Source of the DNA: Flavobacterium fluviale
GTDB lineage: Bacteria; Bacteroidota; Bacteroidia; Flavobacteriales; Flavobacteriaceae
Reading direction: 5' to 3'
Assembly: GCF_003312915.1 (NCBI RefSeq)
Contig: NZ_CP030261.1
Coordinates: 868,001 to 932,000, forward strand
Length of the DNA: 64,000 nucleotides
Part shown: positions 27,307 to 35,185 of the stretch, piece after piece
Numbering within the stretch: the first letter of the stretch is position 1
Layout of the letters: each line of letters begins with the position of its first letter
The notes under the pieces: model-generated
What the model saw: the letters and a program-made list of their open reading frames with translations, nothing else
What the model was told of the DNA's origin: nothing
Databases searched by the model: none
Translations under genes and position numbers: made by a program

Positions 27307-28547
27307 TATGCCTCAACTATTTTATATAGCTTATCCGACATTCTGATTCTAAACGGAAGCTTGAATGTACAATCGTCTCCTTTTGTTGCTTTTTCTCCAG
27401 CAACATCATTTACAAACATTTCATCGATAATCATTTCCTGCGCTCCTGTACTTGGTCCTGTTACTAAAATTTTATCTCCGACTTTAATATCATAAGCTTC
27501 AATTTTGAATTGTCCAATCTCGGCTTTCGGGAAATAATGTGTTCCTTTTCCAACATAAACTTTCTTTTGAGTTGCTGCAGATCCAGGAATATTGCTCCAT
27601 TCTCCTAATTCTTGTCCCAAATAATAACCTGACCAAAAACCACGATTGTAAACGGTATTCAAAGCTTCCATCCAAACTGCAGTTTTCTCTTTTGAGAAAG
27701 TCCCATCATAATAAGCATCGATCACTTCACGATAGGTTTTAATGACTGTTGCTACGTATTCCGGCGCACGGCCACGACCTTCGATTTTTAAAACCTTAAT
27801 TCCAGAATCGATAACCTGATCTAAGAAATCAAGCGTACATAAATCTTTTGGCGACATCATGTATTCGTTATCCAATTCAATTTCGAAACCCGTTTCTTGA
27901 TCGATAACGGTATATTTTTTTCGACAGTTTTGCTTGCATGCGCCACGATTTGCAGAGGAATTGTGAGAATGCAGACTCAGATAACATTTCCCTGAAACCG
28001 CCATACACAAAGCTCCGTGGCCAAAAATCTCGATTTCTACTAAGTTTCCGTTTGGTCCTTTAATCTGTTCTTTCTCAATTTGATCTGTGATACTCTTTAC
28101 CTGACGCAAACTTAATTCACGACTTAAAACCATCGTATCGGCAAACAAGCTGTAGAATTTAATGGTTTCAATATTAGTAATATTCAATTGAGTTGAAATG
28201 TGAACTTCCATTCCAATTGATCGCGCCATCGCAATTACGGCCTGATCCGATGCGATTACCGCGGTAATATTGGCTTCTTTCGCTTTTGTCAATAATGTTT
28301 TTACAACCGACAGATCGTGATCGTAAATAATGGTATTTAAAGTAAGATAGCTTCGAACGTTTTTGGCTTCGCAACGATTGGCAATTTCTTTTAAATCTTC
28401 GATAGTAAAATTCACAGTTGAACGTGCGCGCATATTAAGCTGTTCTACTCCAAAATAGACTGAATCACAGCCATTATCTAACGCAGCCTGAAGCGACTCA
28501 AAGTCCCCAGCGGGAGCCATGAGTTCAATTTTGTTGGTAATTGTCAT
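27306..28547 (-). CDS. trhP: U32-family tRNA 5-hydroxyuridine synthase TrhP
   Basis: A 413-residue peptidase-U32 family protein. The exact U32 signature EIFGHGALCMAVSGKCYLS is present, and further cysteines in RGACKQNCRKKY complete a probable iron-sulfur site. In E. coli and B. subtilis TrhP makes 5-hydroxyuridine at the tRNA wobble position by a prephenate-dependent route. ATG at 28547 (MTITNKIEL) fits the family; the in-frame extension upstream is not conserved-looking. Residues 329-413 form a C-terminal domain that matches the end of TrhO, two genes away, at 45 of 84 positions. A palindrome lies about 85 nt before the start. Confidence 0.85.
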   Translation of the reverse strand: MTITNKIELMAPAGDFESLQAALDNGCDSVYFGVEQLNMRARSTVNFTIEDLKEIANRCEAKNVRSYLTLNTIIYDHDLSVVKTLLTKAKEANITAVIASDQAVIAMARSIGMEVHISTQLNITNIETIKFYSLFADTMVLSRELSLRQVKSITDQIEKEQIKGPNGNLVEIEIFGHGALCMAVSGKCYLSLHSHNSSANRGACKQNCRKKYTVIDQETGFEIELDNEYMMSPKDLCTLDFLDQVIDSGIKVLKIEGRGRAPEYVATVIKTYREVIDAYYDGTFSKEKTAVWMEALNTVYNRGFWSGYYLGQELGEWSNIPGSAATQKKVYVGKGTHYFPKAEIGQFKIEAYDIKVGDKILVTGPSTGAQEMIIDEMFVNDVAGEKATKGDDCTFKLPFRIRMSDKLYKIVEA

Positions 28548-28630
28548 TTTTGATTTTATTATTCCGATAATATGTTTTTCGAACCAGTTATCTAACAATT
28601 GACAAAAATAATATGGGTATAGATTAGATT

Positions 28631-28650
28631 ACTATGATTTATATCATAGT
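28631..28650. promoter_or_regulatory. palindrome upstream of trhP
   Basis: ACTATGAT-TTAT-ATCATAGT: perfect 8-bp arms, 4-nt centre, 84 nt from the trhP start. TATTTTTG downstream of it (minus strand, about 28606-28613) resembles a -7 element. Candidate operator; no known regulator matched. Confidence 0.4.
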
Positions 28651-28711
28651 CTATAATTTAAAAGTTATTCGAAGTAACCCACTGTTTGGCTAAACATCTT
28701 TTTCAATATAT

Positions 28712-29754
28712 CCCCCGGTTTCAACCACGGGAAACGTATTGATGGAAACATTTTAATCCCGATAAACCTTGTAAAATTTACAATCGTTGTGGATACGCTC
28801 TGTGTTCCTGCGGTTGAAACCGCAGGCTATGTTTTTCCTTCCGTATCTTCAATATAACCCGTGGTTTCAACCACGGGAAACGTGTAGATGAACACATTTT
28901 AATCCCGATAAACCTTGCAAAAATTTACAATCGGTGTGGATACTCTCTGTGTTCCTGCGGTTAAAACCGCAGGCTATGTTTTTCCTTCGGTATCTTCAAT
29001 ATAACCCGTGGTTTAAACCACGGGAAACGTATCGATGAACACATTTTAATCCCGATAAACCTTGCAAAATTTACAATCGCTGTGGATACTCTCTGTGTTC
29101 CTGCGGTTGAAACCGCAGGCTATATTTTTCCTTCCGTATCTTCAATATAACCTGTGGTTTAAACCACGGGAAACGTATCGATGAACATATTTATCCCGAT
29201 AAACCTTGCAAAATTTACAATCGTTGTGGATACGCTCTGTGTTCCTGCGGTTGAAACCGCAGGCTATATTTTTCCTTCCGTATCTTCAATATAACCCGTG
29301 GTTTCAACCACGGGAAACGTATCGATGAACACATTTTAATCCCGATAAACCTTGCATAATTTACAATCGTTGTGGATATTCTCTGTGTTCCTGCGGTTGA
29401 AACCGCAGGCTATATTTTCCTTCCGTATCTTCAATATAACCCGTGGTTTCAACCACGGGAAACGTGTCGATGGAAACATTTTTAATCCCGATAAACCTTG
29501 CAAAATTTACAATCGTTGTGGATATTCTCTGTGTTCCTGCGGTTGAAACCGCAGGCTATATTTTTCCTTCCGTATCTTCAATATAACCCGTGGTTTCAAC
29601 CACGGGAAACGTATAGATGAACACATTTTAATCCCGATAAATATTGCATAATTTACAATCGTTGTGGATAACCTCTGTGTTCCTGCGTTTAAAACCGCAG
29701 GCTATGTTTTTCTCTGCCCTGTTTTTAAACATAACCCGTGGTTTCAACCACGGG
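28712..29754. repeat. tandem REP/BIME array, about 7.5 units of 144-148 bp
   Basis: Two palindromes alternate. Type A, CCCGTGGTTTCAACCACGGG, starts at 28712, 28858, 29005, 29151, 29295, 29440, 29587 and 29735. Type B, CCTGCGGTTGAAACCGCAGG, starts at 28807, 28954, 29100, 29244, 29390, 29536 and 29682. A-to-B spacers are about 75 bp, B-to-A about 31 bp, and the spacers themselves are conserved. B read on the other strand matches A (ATAGCCTGCGG against ATAACCCGTGG), with both stem differences compensated. Edge copies are less perfect. The array fills the gap between trhP and the RAYT gene and starts about 160 bp upstream of trhP; no gene is seen in it. Confidence 0.95.
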
Positions 29755-29769
29755 AAACGTGTAAGACAA

Positions 29770-30204
29770 TCATTTCTCTCCCATTCCATGCAATCTTACA
29801 AAATCATCAAATTCATCTTGTCCATTTTTCTTAAGATGATGCTGTTTTTGATTTTTTATATAATTGTAGACTGCCTCTAACTGAGATTCACTGACAGAGA
29901 AAGCACCAAAACCAGTTTGCCAAGCAAATTTTTCCAGGATAAATTCTCCTCTATTTATGAAATGAGAAGAACTTCCTTTAATTTGCTTTACAATATCTGT
30001 GATGGTTTTTTGTGGATTTTGTAAAAATAAAACATGCACATGATCGGGCATTCCATTTATGATTCTAACAGGACATCCGAGTTCAGTTAACTCTTGCCAA
30101 ATGAAATCGTACAATGTTTTTTCAATTGAAAAATCGATTAATTCCTGACGTTTTTTGGTTGCCCAAATTACATGAATCCATAATTTGGTAAAAGATTGTG
30201 ACAT
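29770..30204 (-). CDS. REP-associated tyrosine transposase (RAYT), IS200-like Y1 family
   Basis: A 144-residue single-domain HUH nuclease. HVH (residues 55-57, in MPDHVHVLF) gives the metal ligands and Y115 in YNYIKNQKQHH is the predicted nucleophile. W95QTGFGAFSVS is the family landmark. It has no OrfB/TnpB partner. Its stop codon lies 15 bp from the last palindrome of the REP array, the usual position for a RAYT and its cognate REPs. RAYT enzymes cut and join single-stranded REP DNA, so this one is inferred to have spread or maintained the array. It is intact and sits between trhP and trhO. Confidence 0.92.
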   Translation of the reverse strand: MSQSFTKLWIHVIWATKKRQELIDFSIEKTLYDFIWQELTELGCPVRIINGMPDHVHVLFLQNPQKTITDIVKQIKGSSSHFINRGEFILEKFAWQTGFGAFSVSESQLEAVYNYIKNQKQHHLKKNGQDEFDDFVRLHGMGEK

Positions 30205-30213
30205 AAATAAATC

Positions 30214-30231
30214 AGCATAAAAATTTATGCT
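30214..30231. promoter_or_regulatory. perfect palindrome between trhO and the RAYT gene
   Basis: AGCATAAA-AA-TTTATGCT, 8-bp arms, in the 25-nt gap between the trhO stop and the RAYT start. It could be a terminator of trhO or a control site for the RAYT. Confidence 0.4.
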
Positions 30232-31588
30232 AATTTACAATTTTATACAATTTATCTGACAAACGAATGCGAAATGGAACCTCAAAAGTAACCTTATCAC
30301 CAATTTTAGCAGTTTGAGTTTCTGCCCCGTTCACAATTAGTTTTTCTAAAATCATTTCCTGATTTCCGGTAGTTGGTCCAGAAATTAAGATTTTATCGCC
30401 AGCATTTAATTCTTGATTTTCAATAGCAAATTGAGCCACTTGCGCTTTTACATAATAATGTTCTGCTTTTCCAAGAAGTACTTTTTTAACTTTTACTTTC
30501 TGACGAATATCGGCTGGTTTTTGGGCTGTAGCCAAAGCAGTTTCTGGCAACTCTCCTGAATGTTTGAATTTTAAGTTTTCAGATTTTCCTTTTCTGAAAA
30601 CTTTATTTCCTACCTGTTTCCCAGTTCTTAAGCGAACTTGGTCAACCAAAGGCATGTGGATAATTTCGAGACATTCTGTAGAACAACAATTTTCCATTGC
30701 TGCTTTACATTCATCACATTGAATAAATAGCAAATGACAACCATCGTTTTCACAATTGGTATGGTTATCACAAGGTTTTCCGCATTGATGGCATTGTGAG
30801 ATAATATCATCTGTGATTCTTTCGCCAAGACGATTGTCAAATACGAAGTTTTTCCCAATGAATTTACTTTCTAGGCCTTCTTCTTTCAATTGTTTAGCGT
30901 AATTAATGATTCCGCCTTCTAATTGATAAACGTTTTTGAAACCTTGGTGTTTAAAGTAAGCACTTGCTTTTTCGCAGCGAATTCCGCCAGTGCAGTACAT
31001 TACCAGATTTTTATCTTCTTTATGGTTTTGAAGCTGTTCATTGATTATTGGCAAACTCTCTCTAAATGTCTCAACATCTGGAGTTATTGCGTTTTTAAAA
31101 TGCCCTACTTCACTTTCGTAGTGATTTCTAAAATCAACAACAATAGTGTTTGGATCGTCAAGAATTTCATTGAATTCTTTGGCTTTCAAGTGAACGCCTA
31201 TATTGGTAACATCAAAAGTATCATCATTTAAACCGTCAGCAACAATTTTGTGACGAACTTTGATTGTTAATTTTAAAAATGAATGGTCATCATGTTCTAC
31301 TGCTTCATTCAAACGAATGCCTTTCATGAAATCATACACTTCCAGAGTTGCTCTAAAAGCTTCCAAATTTTCTTCAGGAATACTCATTTGAGCATTTATT
31401 CCTTCATTGGCAACATAAATTCGGCCTAAAGCATCAAGCTTATTCCAGGCACGGAATAAATCATCGCGAAATTTTTTGGGATCTTCAATTTTGGCATACG
31501 CATAGAAAGACAACGTTAGTCGTTGTTTACCGGCATCATCGATCATGATAGCTCTTTCTTCTGCGCTCAAAGTGTTGTACAGTTGCAT
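30230..31588 (-). CDS. trhO: rhodanese-like tRNA uridine hydroxylase TrhO with extra TrhP-type C-terminal domain
   Basis: A 452-residue protein; E. coli TrhO (YceA) is about 350. Residues 1-115 are the N-terminal ferredoxin-fold domain. The rhodanese domain (about 135-245) has the active loop CTGGIRC with C199 and C205. A cysteine-rich zinc-binding segment follows at about 266-306 (CHQCGKPC, CDECKAAMENCC). TrhO makes 5-hydroxyuridine at position 34 of tRNA using oxygen. After residue 365 there is an added domain, 369-452, homologous to the C-terminus of TrhP (GDKIL, QEMI, PFRIRLSDKLYKIV). The two pathway enzymes are thus neighbours and share a module. Confidence 0.9.
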   Translation of the reverse strand: MQLYNTLSAEERAIMIDDAGKQRLTLSFYAYAKIEDPKKFRDDLFRAWNKLDALGRIYVANEGINAQMSIPEENLEAFRATLEVYDFMKGIRLNEAVEHDDHSFLKLTIKVRHKIVADGLNDDTFDVTNIGVHLKAKEFNEILDDPNTIVVDFRNHYESEVGHFKNAITPDVETFRESLPIINEQLQNHKEDKNLVMYCTGGIRCEKASAYFKHQGFKNVYQLEGGIINYAKQLKEEGLESKFIGKNFVFDNRLGERITDDIISQCHQCGKPCDNHTNCENDGCHLLFIQCDECKAAMENCCSTECLEIIHMPLVDQVRLRTGKQVGNKVFRKGKSENLKFKHSGELPETALATAQKPADIRQKVKVKKVLLGKAEHYYVKAQVAQFAIENQELNAGDKILISGPTTGNQEMILEKLIVNGAETQTAKIGDKVTFEVPFRIRLSDKLYKIVN

Positions 31589-31624
31589 GCTATAAACAGT
31601 TTTAAGTTAAGAATATTTTTTTAA

Positions 31625-31795
31625 AGGTGCAAAAGTAAGGAAAAAGGTTCAAAGTTGCAAAGGCTTTACTCGTTGCAAAGGTTCAAGGCAACAAAGATTC
31701 AAAGTTTTATAACATTCAATAAAAAAGAAAAGCACTATATTTCTATAGTGCTTTTAAATCTTTGTACCTCTGTACCTTTTTTTCTTTGAACCTAA
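31625..31795. repeat. two-armed intergenic hairpin enclosing a terminator (AAGGTTCAAAG word)
   Basis: The left arm (31625-31711) has several direct copies of GGTTCAAAG and GTTGCAAAGG. The right arm (31757-31795) has TCTTTGTACCT and CTTTGAACC. The terminator core lies between. Third instance in the window of an outer word-repeat stem around a terminator. Confidence 0.72.
31728..31755 (-). terminator. terminator after the bacilliredoxin gene
   Basis: Stem AAAAGCACTATA / TATAGTGCTTTT with loop TTTC, T-rich on both strands. Confidence 0.85.
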
Positions 31796-32206
31796 TTAAC
31801 AGAATTCATTGAAAGCATCCTGCAAATTCTCAGCGATTAATTCAGCTGGACGGCCTTCGATGTGATGACGCTCTAACATGTGAACCAATTCTCCGTTTTT
31901 GAACAAAGCCATAGAAGGCGATGATGGAGGAAAAGGAAACATATGTTGTCTTGCAGCATCAACAGCTTCTTTGTCAACACCAGCGAAAACTGTAATAAGG
32001 TGATCTGGTTTTTTTGCTCCTTCTAAACTCATTTTTGCTCCTGGACGTGCATTTCTTGCAGCGCACCCGCAAACAGAGTTTACAACAACTAAAGTGGTAC
32101 CCTCAGCTTTGATAGCGTTATCTACAGCTTCAGCACTATGTAAATCTTGAAAACCAGCAGCTGTTAATTCAGCTTCCATAGGTTTTACCATTTCTTGTGG
32201 ATACAT
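31796..32206 (-). CDS. bacilliredoxin, BrxA/BrxB family
   Basis: A 136-residue thioredoxin-fold protein of the YphP/YqiW family, with the unusual CGC active site ([16 protein letters not shown]) and the downstream [28 protein letters not shown] stretch. In Firmicutes these proteins remove bacillithiol from mixed disulfides; whether this organism makes bacillithiol cannot be seen here. It is a single gene between the trhO spacer and the ArsR gene. Length is normal for the family. Confidence 0.87.
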   Translation of the reverse strand: MYPQEMVKPMEAELTAAGFQDLHSAEAVDNAIKAEGTTLVVVNSVCGCAARNARPGAKMSLEGAKKPDHLITVFAGVDKEAVDAARQHMFPFPPSSPSMALFKNGELVHMLERHHIEGRPAELIAENLQDAFNEFC

Positions 32207-32345
32207 ATTCTTGTCTTTTAAATTTTACTTTTGAGTTGCAAAGTTACAAAGTTTAGTCGCAACTACTTAATTTGAAGTATAAAGTTTTGTTATAGTTCGA
32301 TTAATTTTTTAATCATAATAGGAACTCATCGCGAGTTACTTTGAC

Positions 32346-32777
32346 TTAGATCTTCAATTCTTTTCTCTTTTTATTCGGAAATTGATAATTGTATTGTTTT
32401 AAATGACTATTTCCTCTCCTTACTTTATGTGTAGTTGTCAAGACAGTTTCCTTTTTTTCTTCAGAAATTTCAATTGTGGAAAGATAACTAGTCAAATATT
32501 TTTTGAGTACTTGTATGTTTGCTGCTTCAATCGAGTAAATTGTTTTTTTGCCTTCGTTTTTAATATTGATCAGATTTGCTTTTTTCAATTCCAATAAATG
32601 TTTTGAAATTGTCGATTGTGCCAGCGGAATTAATTCAACAATTTCACCGCAAGTTCTATTGTCTTTCTTCCATAAAAGTGTCATTATTTGAATTCGTCTA
32701 GGATGTCCGAGTGCTTTACAAATTTTACTTATCTTCTCTGCCTCTGAATCAATTTGTAGGTCTTTTACTTTTTCCAT
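32346..32777 (-). CDS. ArsR-family winged-helix transcriptional regulator
   Basis: A 143-residue regulator with a winged helix at about 15-95: ALGHPRRIQIMTLL, then the recognition helix in PLAQSTISKHLLELKKANLI and the wing NEGKKTIYSIE. The ELCVC metal box of ArsR/SmtB is absent; only one cysteine (RTCGEIVEL) occurs there, so metal sensing by that box is unlikely. A basic C-terminal extension (HKVRRGNSHLKQYNYQFPNKKRK) goes beyond the usual length. The target is unknown; the nearest genes are the bacilliredoxin downstream and lycopene cyclase upstream. Confidence 0.82.
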   Translation of the reverse strand: MEKVKDLQIDSEAEKISKICKALGHPRRIQIMTLLWKKDNRTCGEIVELIPLAQSTISKHLLELKKANLINIKNEGKKTIYSIEAANIQVLKKYLTSYLSTIEISEEKKETVLTTTHKVRRGNSHLKQYNYQFPNKKRKELKI

Positions 32778-32926
32778 TTAATCCTTATCGTAAATAATCG
32801 ATTATATTAGACAAAGTAAATGTTAACTGCTCTTTATTAGCTCCTCAAAAAATTATTAAAATAAAAGAATAAGACATTTTTTCAACTTTCAGTATCTGAA
32901 ATCTGCCTAAATCTGCAGCATAAAAA

Positions 32927-34090
32927 CTAACTGAAGATTACTCGAAATAAAGCTTTAACAAATGGAAGTTTTGGGCATTTTAAAATAACCTGAAGATCTT
33001 CAATTAAATTAGTTTCTTCATCTAGAAATTTAAAGATTAAAGCAGGATTTCCTCTTCTGAACAAAGAAGAAAAAATCGAACTTCCCAATGCATTATGACG
33101 ATACAGAATATCTAAAAGCAATAAATCATAATACCAAAATCGGTTCTTTTTATGAAAAGACTTCATATTGGGTGGAGAATCATTCTGAAGAAAACTCACC
33201 AGTTCTGAAGATCTTTTATCTGAATTCTTAAATGTATAACCCGTGCTGGCTTTTGTCCAACCGCCGGCGGTGCCAATGTTGAGAACTCTGTTCGTATTCT
33301 TTTTCCAAAATGGATAACACGTCATCGGAATACTCCCCCGCTCTTTTTCTATAATTTCGAATTGATCCCCTCCGAGCTTTTTTAAATAAAGTTGAATTTC
33401 ATTTTCGTATTCTTCATTTGGAAGGACTTTTTCCGAAAACAAAGTATATTCGACCAAAGCTTCGGTTTTAGAAGTCGGCAGGATATACATGAATCTTGTG
33501 TTTCCTTTCTGCTCTACAGAAAAATCCATGAAAGTAACTTGATCTGGATTAAAGATTTCGTTTTCCGATTTTACAAACCAACCTATAAAATGCTGCTGTA
33601 AAACAGGATATTTAGTTTGACTTTCGGCAAAAGCCTTAGTATAAATACTATTTAAAAGATAATTACAAGTGTACCGGTTTTCTTCAGTCCCAACAAAAAC
33701 ATGAGTTTCAAGTTCGTTGATATCGGTTACTTTTTCAGTTGAAAAAGTAATATTAGACTGTTTTGAAATGGATTCAAAAACAAAATTATAAAAGTCAATT
33801 CCCCGAATTTGATTGTATTGATAAGGCATCAACGCTAAATCGCGTTTAAAATTTTCATCAGCAAATAAAGCTGAATCCCATTTTTTAGAAATAACAGAAC
33901 TCCAAATACTTTCGTTTTTATCCCAAAAACACCAGGTTCTGTCATTACTTTTTTTTGAATCCTGATCCAGAAGTAAAATCGATTTATCTGCAAATTTTCC
34001 AGAATGTATCATTTTGTAGACCGTCATTAAAGATGCAAGTCCAGTTCCTGTAAAAATGTAGTCGAAATGTTTAATTTGAGAAGAATTCAT
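32927..34090 (-). CDS. crtY: lycopene beta-cyclase, CrtY type
   Basis: A 387-residue flavoprotein that cyclises lycopene to beta-carotene. The dinucleotide-binding start is FDYIFTGTGLASLMTVYKM. The DRTWCFWD motif (about 50-57) is diagnostic for the CrtY family; YILPTSKTEALVEYT, IPMTCYPF and NIGTAGGWTKASTGYTF are also conserved. ATG at 34090 is used; a TTG two codons upstream is less likely. It is not next to other carotenoid genes here. It fits a yellow-orange flavobacterium that makes zeaxanthin-type pigments. Confidence 0.9.
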   Translation of the reverse strand: MNSSQIKHFDYIFTGTGLASLMTVYKMIHSGKFADKSILLLDQDSKKSNDRTWCFWDKNESIWSSVISKKWDSALFADENFKRDLALMPYQYNQIRGIDFYNFVFESISKQSNITFSTEKVTDINELETHVFVGTEENRYTCNYLLNSIYTKAFAESQTKYPVLQQHFIGWFVKSENEIFNPDQVTFMDFSVEQKGNTRFMYILPTSKTEALVEYTLFSEKVLPNEEYENEIQLYLKKLGGDQFEIIEKERGSIPMTCYPFWKKNTNRVLNIGTAGGWTKASTGYTFKNSDKRSSELVSFLQNDSPPNMKSFHKKNRFWYYDLLLLDILYRHNALGSSIFSSLFRRGNPALIFKFLDEETNLIEDLQVILKCPKLPFVKALFRVIFS

Positions 34091-34223
34091 TCTCAAAAAT
34101 AAGGAATTTTATTTTTTCGAGAATATTTAAATGCTGCCAGCCAATTTATCACTTCATTTTATCGTTACTTTTGGATAATAATTTAATTTTTACCTTTATT
34201 ATTTCATAACAAAAAATCTGTTT

Positions 34224-35042
34224 ATGCATAAATTAATTCTTTTCATTAAGACTTACGAGCCTGACTTTGAAAGAGTTTACAAACTTTTAGATTCAATAGA
34301 CAAGTTTAACAAAGACAATATTCCCGTATTTATTTCAGTCAACGATGAACATTTTGATCGCTTAAAATTAGATTGTTTTGAAAAGTACAAAGTGTATAAA
34401 GATTCTGAAATTACAAAAACAACTATTACAGAAGGCTGGAGATACCAGCAAATTATAAAAAGTAACGTTTATAAACTGAATATTTGTGAAAACTATGTTT
34501 CTCTAGATTCTGATTCGATTTTTATAAAAGATTTTTACTTTTCAGACTTTATGTACGATGATAAAACACCGTATACAGTAATGCAGGAGTCTAAGGATTT
34601 ACTGGAAATGAGCGAAAGAGTTGGAATAGATTCGGATACTGTTTTTTTTAAAAGAGCATTGAGAGATACTAGACCATTTTTTGGAAATACGGGTAAAGAA
34701 TGGGATTTTGGACCTTCTCCTTATATTTGGAATTGTACCGTTTGGCAGCATTTTAACGATGTATTCCTCAAAGATTTAAATCTAACTTTTGATGATTTTT
34801 TTGCTAAAATAGATGAGAAAAGTTACTCACCAAGTGAATATGCAATCTATGGTGAATATTTGCTAAAAACCAGATTGATAGACATACTTCCTATAGGAAG
34901 CCTTTTTAAAGTATACCATTACGAAAAACAATTTGCAATAGAAGAAAAACAACTAACTATTAAACAGTTAAGTAAAATTTACCTTGGTATTATCTATCAA
35001 AGTAATTGGCAGAAAAAGAAGAAAAAGTGGTTTCTTTTTTAA
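34224..35042 (+). CDS. glycosyltransferase-like protein (DUF6492 type)
   Basis: A 272-residue protein with a GT-A-like order: LILFIKTYEPDFERVYKLLDSI at the N-terminus, FISVNDEH, then NYVSLDSDSIFIKDF where DSDS would be the metal-binding DxD. It contains FFGNTGKEWDFGPSPYIWNC and ends in a very basic tail (KKKKKWFLF). It is probably a cytoplasmic, membrane-associated sugar transferase. It diverges from crtY and precedes another glycosyltransferase gene. The donor sugar is not known. Confidence 0.65.
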   Translation: MHKLILFIKTYEPDFERVYKLLDSIDKFNKDNIPVFISVNDEHFDRLKLDCFEKYKVYKDSEITKTTITEGWRYQQIIKSNVYKLNICENYVSLDSDSIFIKDFYFSDFMYDDKTPYTVMQESKDLLEMSERVGIDSDTVFFKRALRDTRPFFGNTGKEWDFGPSPYIWNCTVWQHFNDVFLKDLNLTFDDFFAKIDEKSYSPSEYAIYGEYLLKTRLIDILPIGSLFKVYHYEKQFAIEEKQLTIKQLSKIYLGIIYQSNWQKKKKKWFLF

Positions 35043-35185
35043 TGGATTAACAGAAATATTATAAAGAATAACTTCCGATGAAAAAAACAAGTAAAGCTTA
35101 TTTGGTATTTTTGCAAAAGCTTTTTTGTGTCTGCATTACAGTCCAAATAAAATTGTGATAAGCACTAACCTGAATTATTTTAAAC

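Noticed and set aside
28712..29754. The periodic array as a CRISPR
   Set aside because: The period is about 146 bp, spacers are conserved rather than unique, palindromes alternate in two forms, and there are no cas genes; the neighbour is a RAYT.
29352..29880. Small plus-strand open frames across the array (29352-29546 and 29644-29880)
   Set aside because: They translate REP repeats and part of the antisense of the RAYT gene, and share a repeated peptide only because the DNA repeats.
32300..32340. AACTC-N5-GAGTT hairpin after the ArsR gene as a terminator
   Set aside because: The stem is short and there is no T run on the minus strand.
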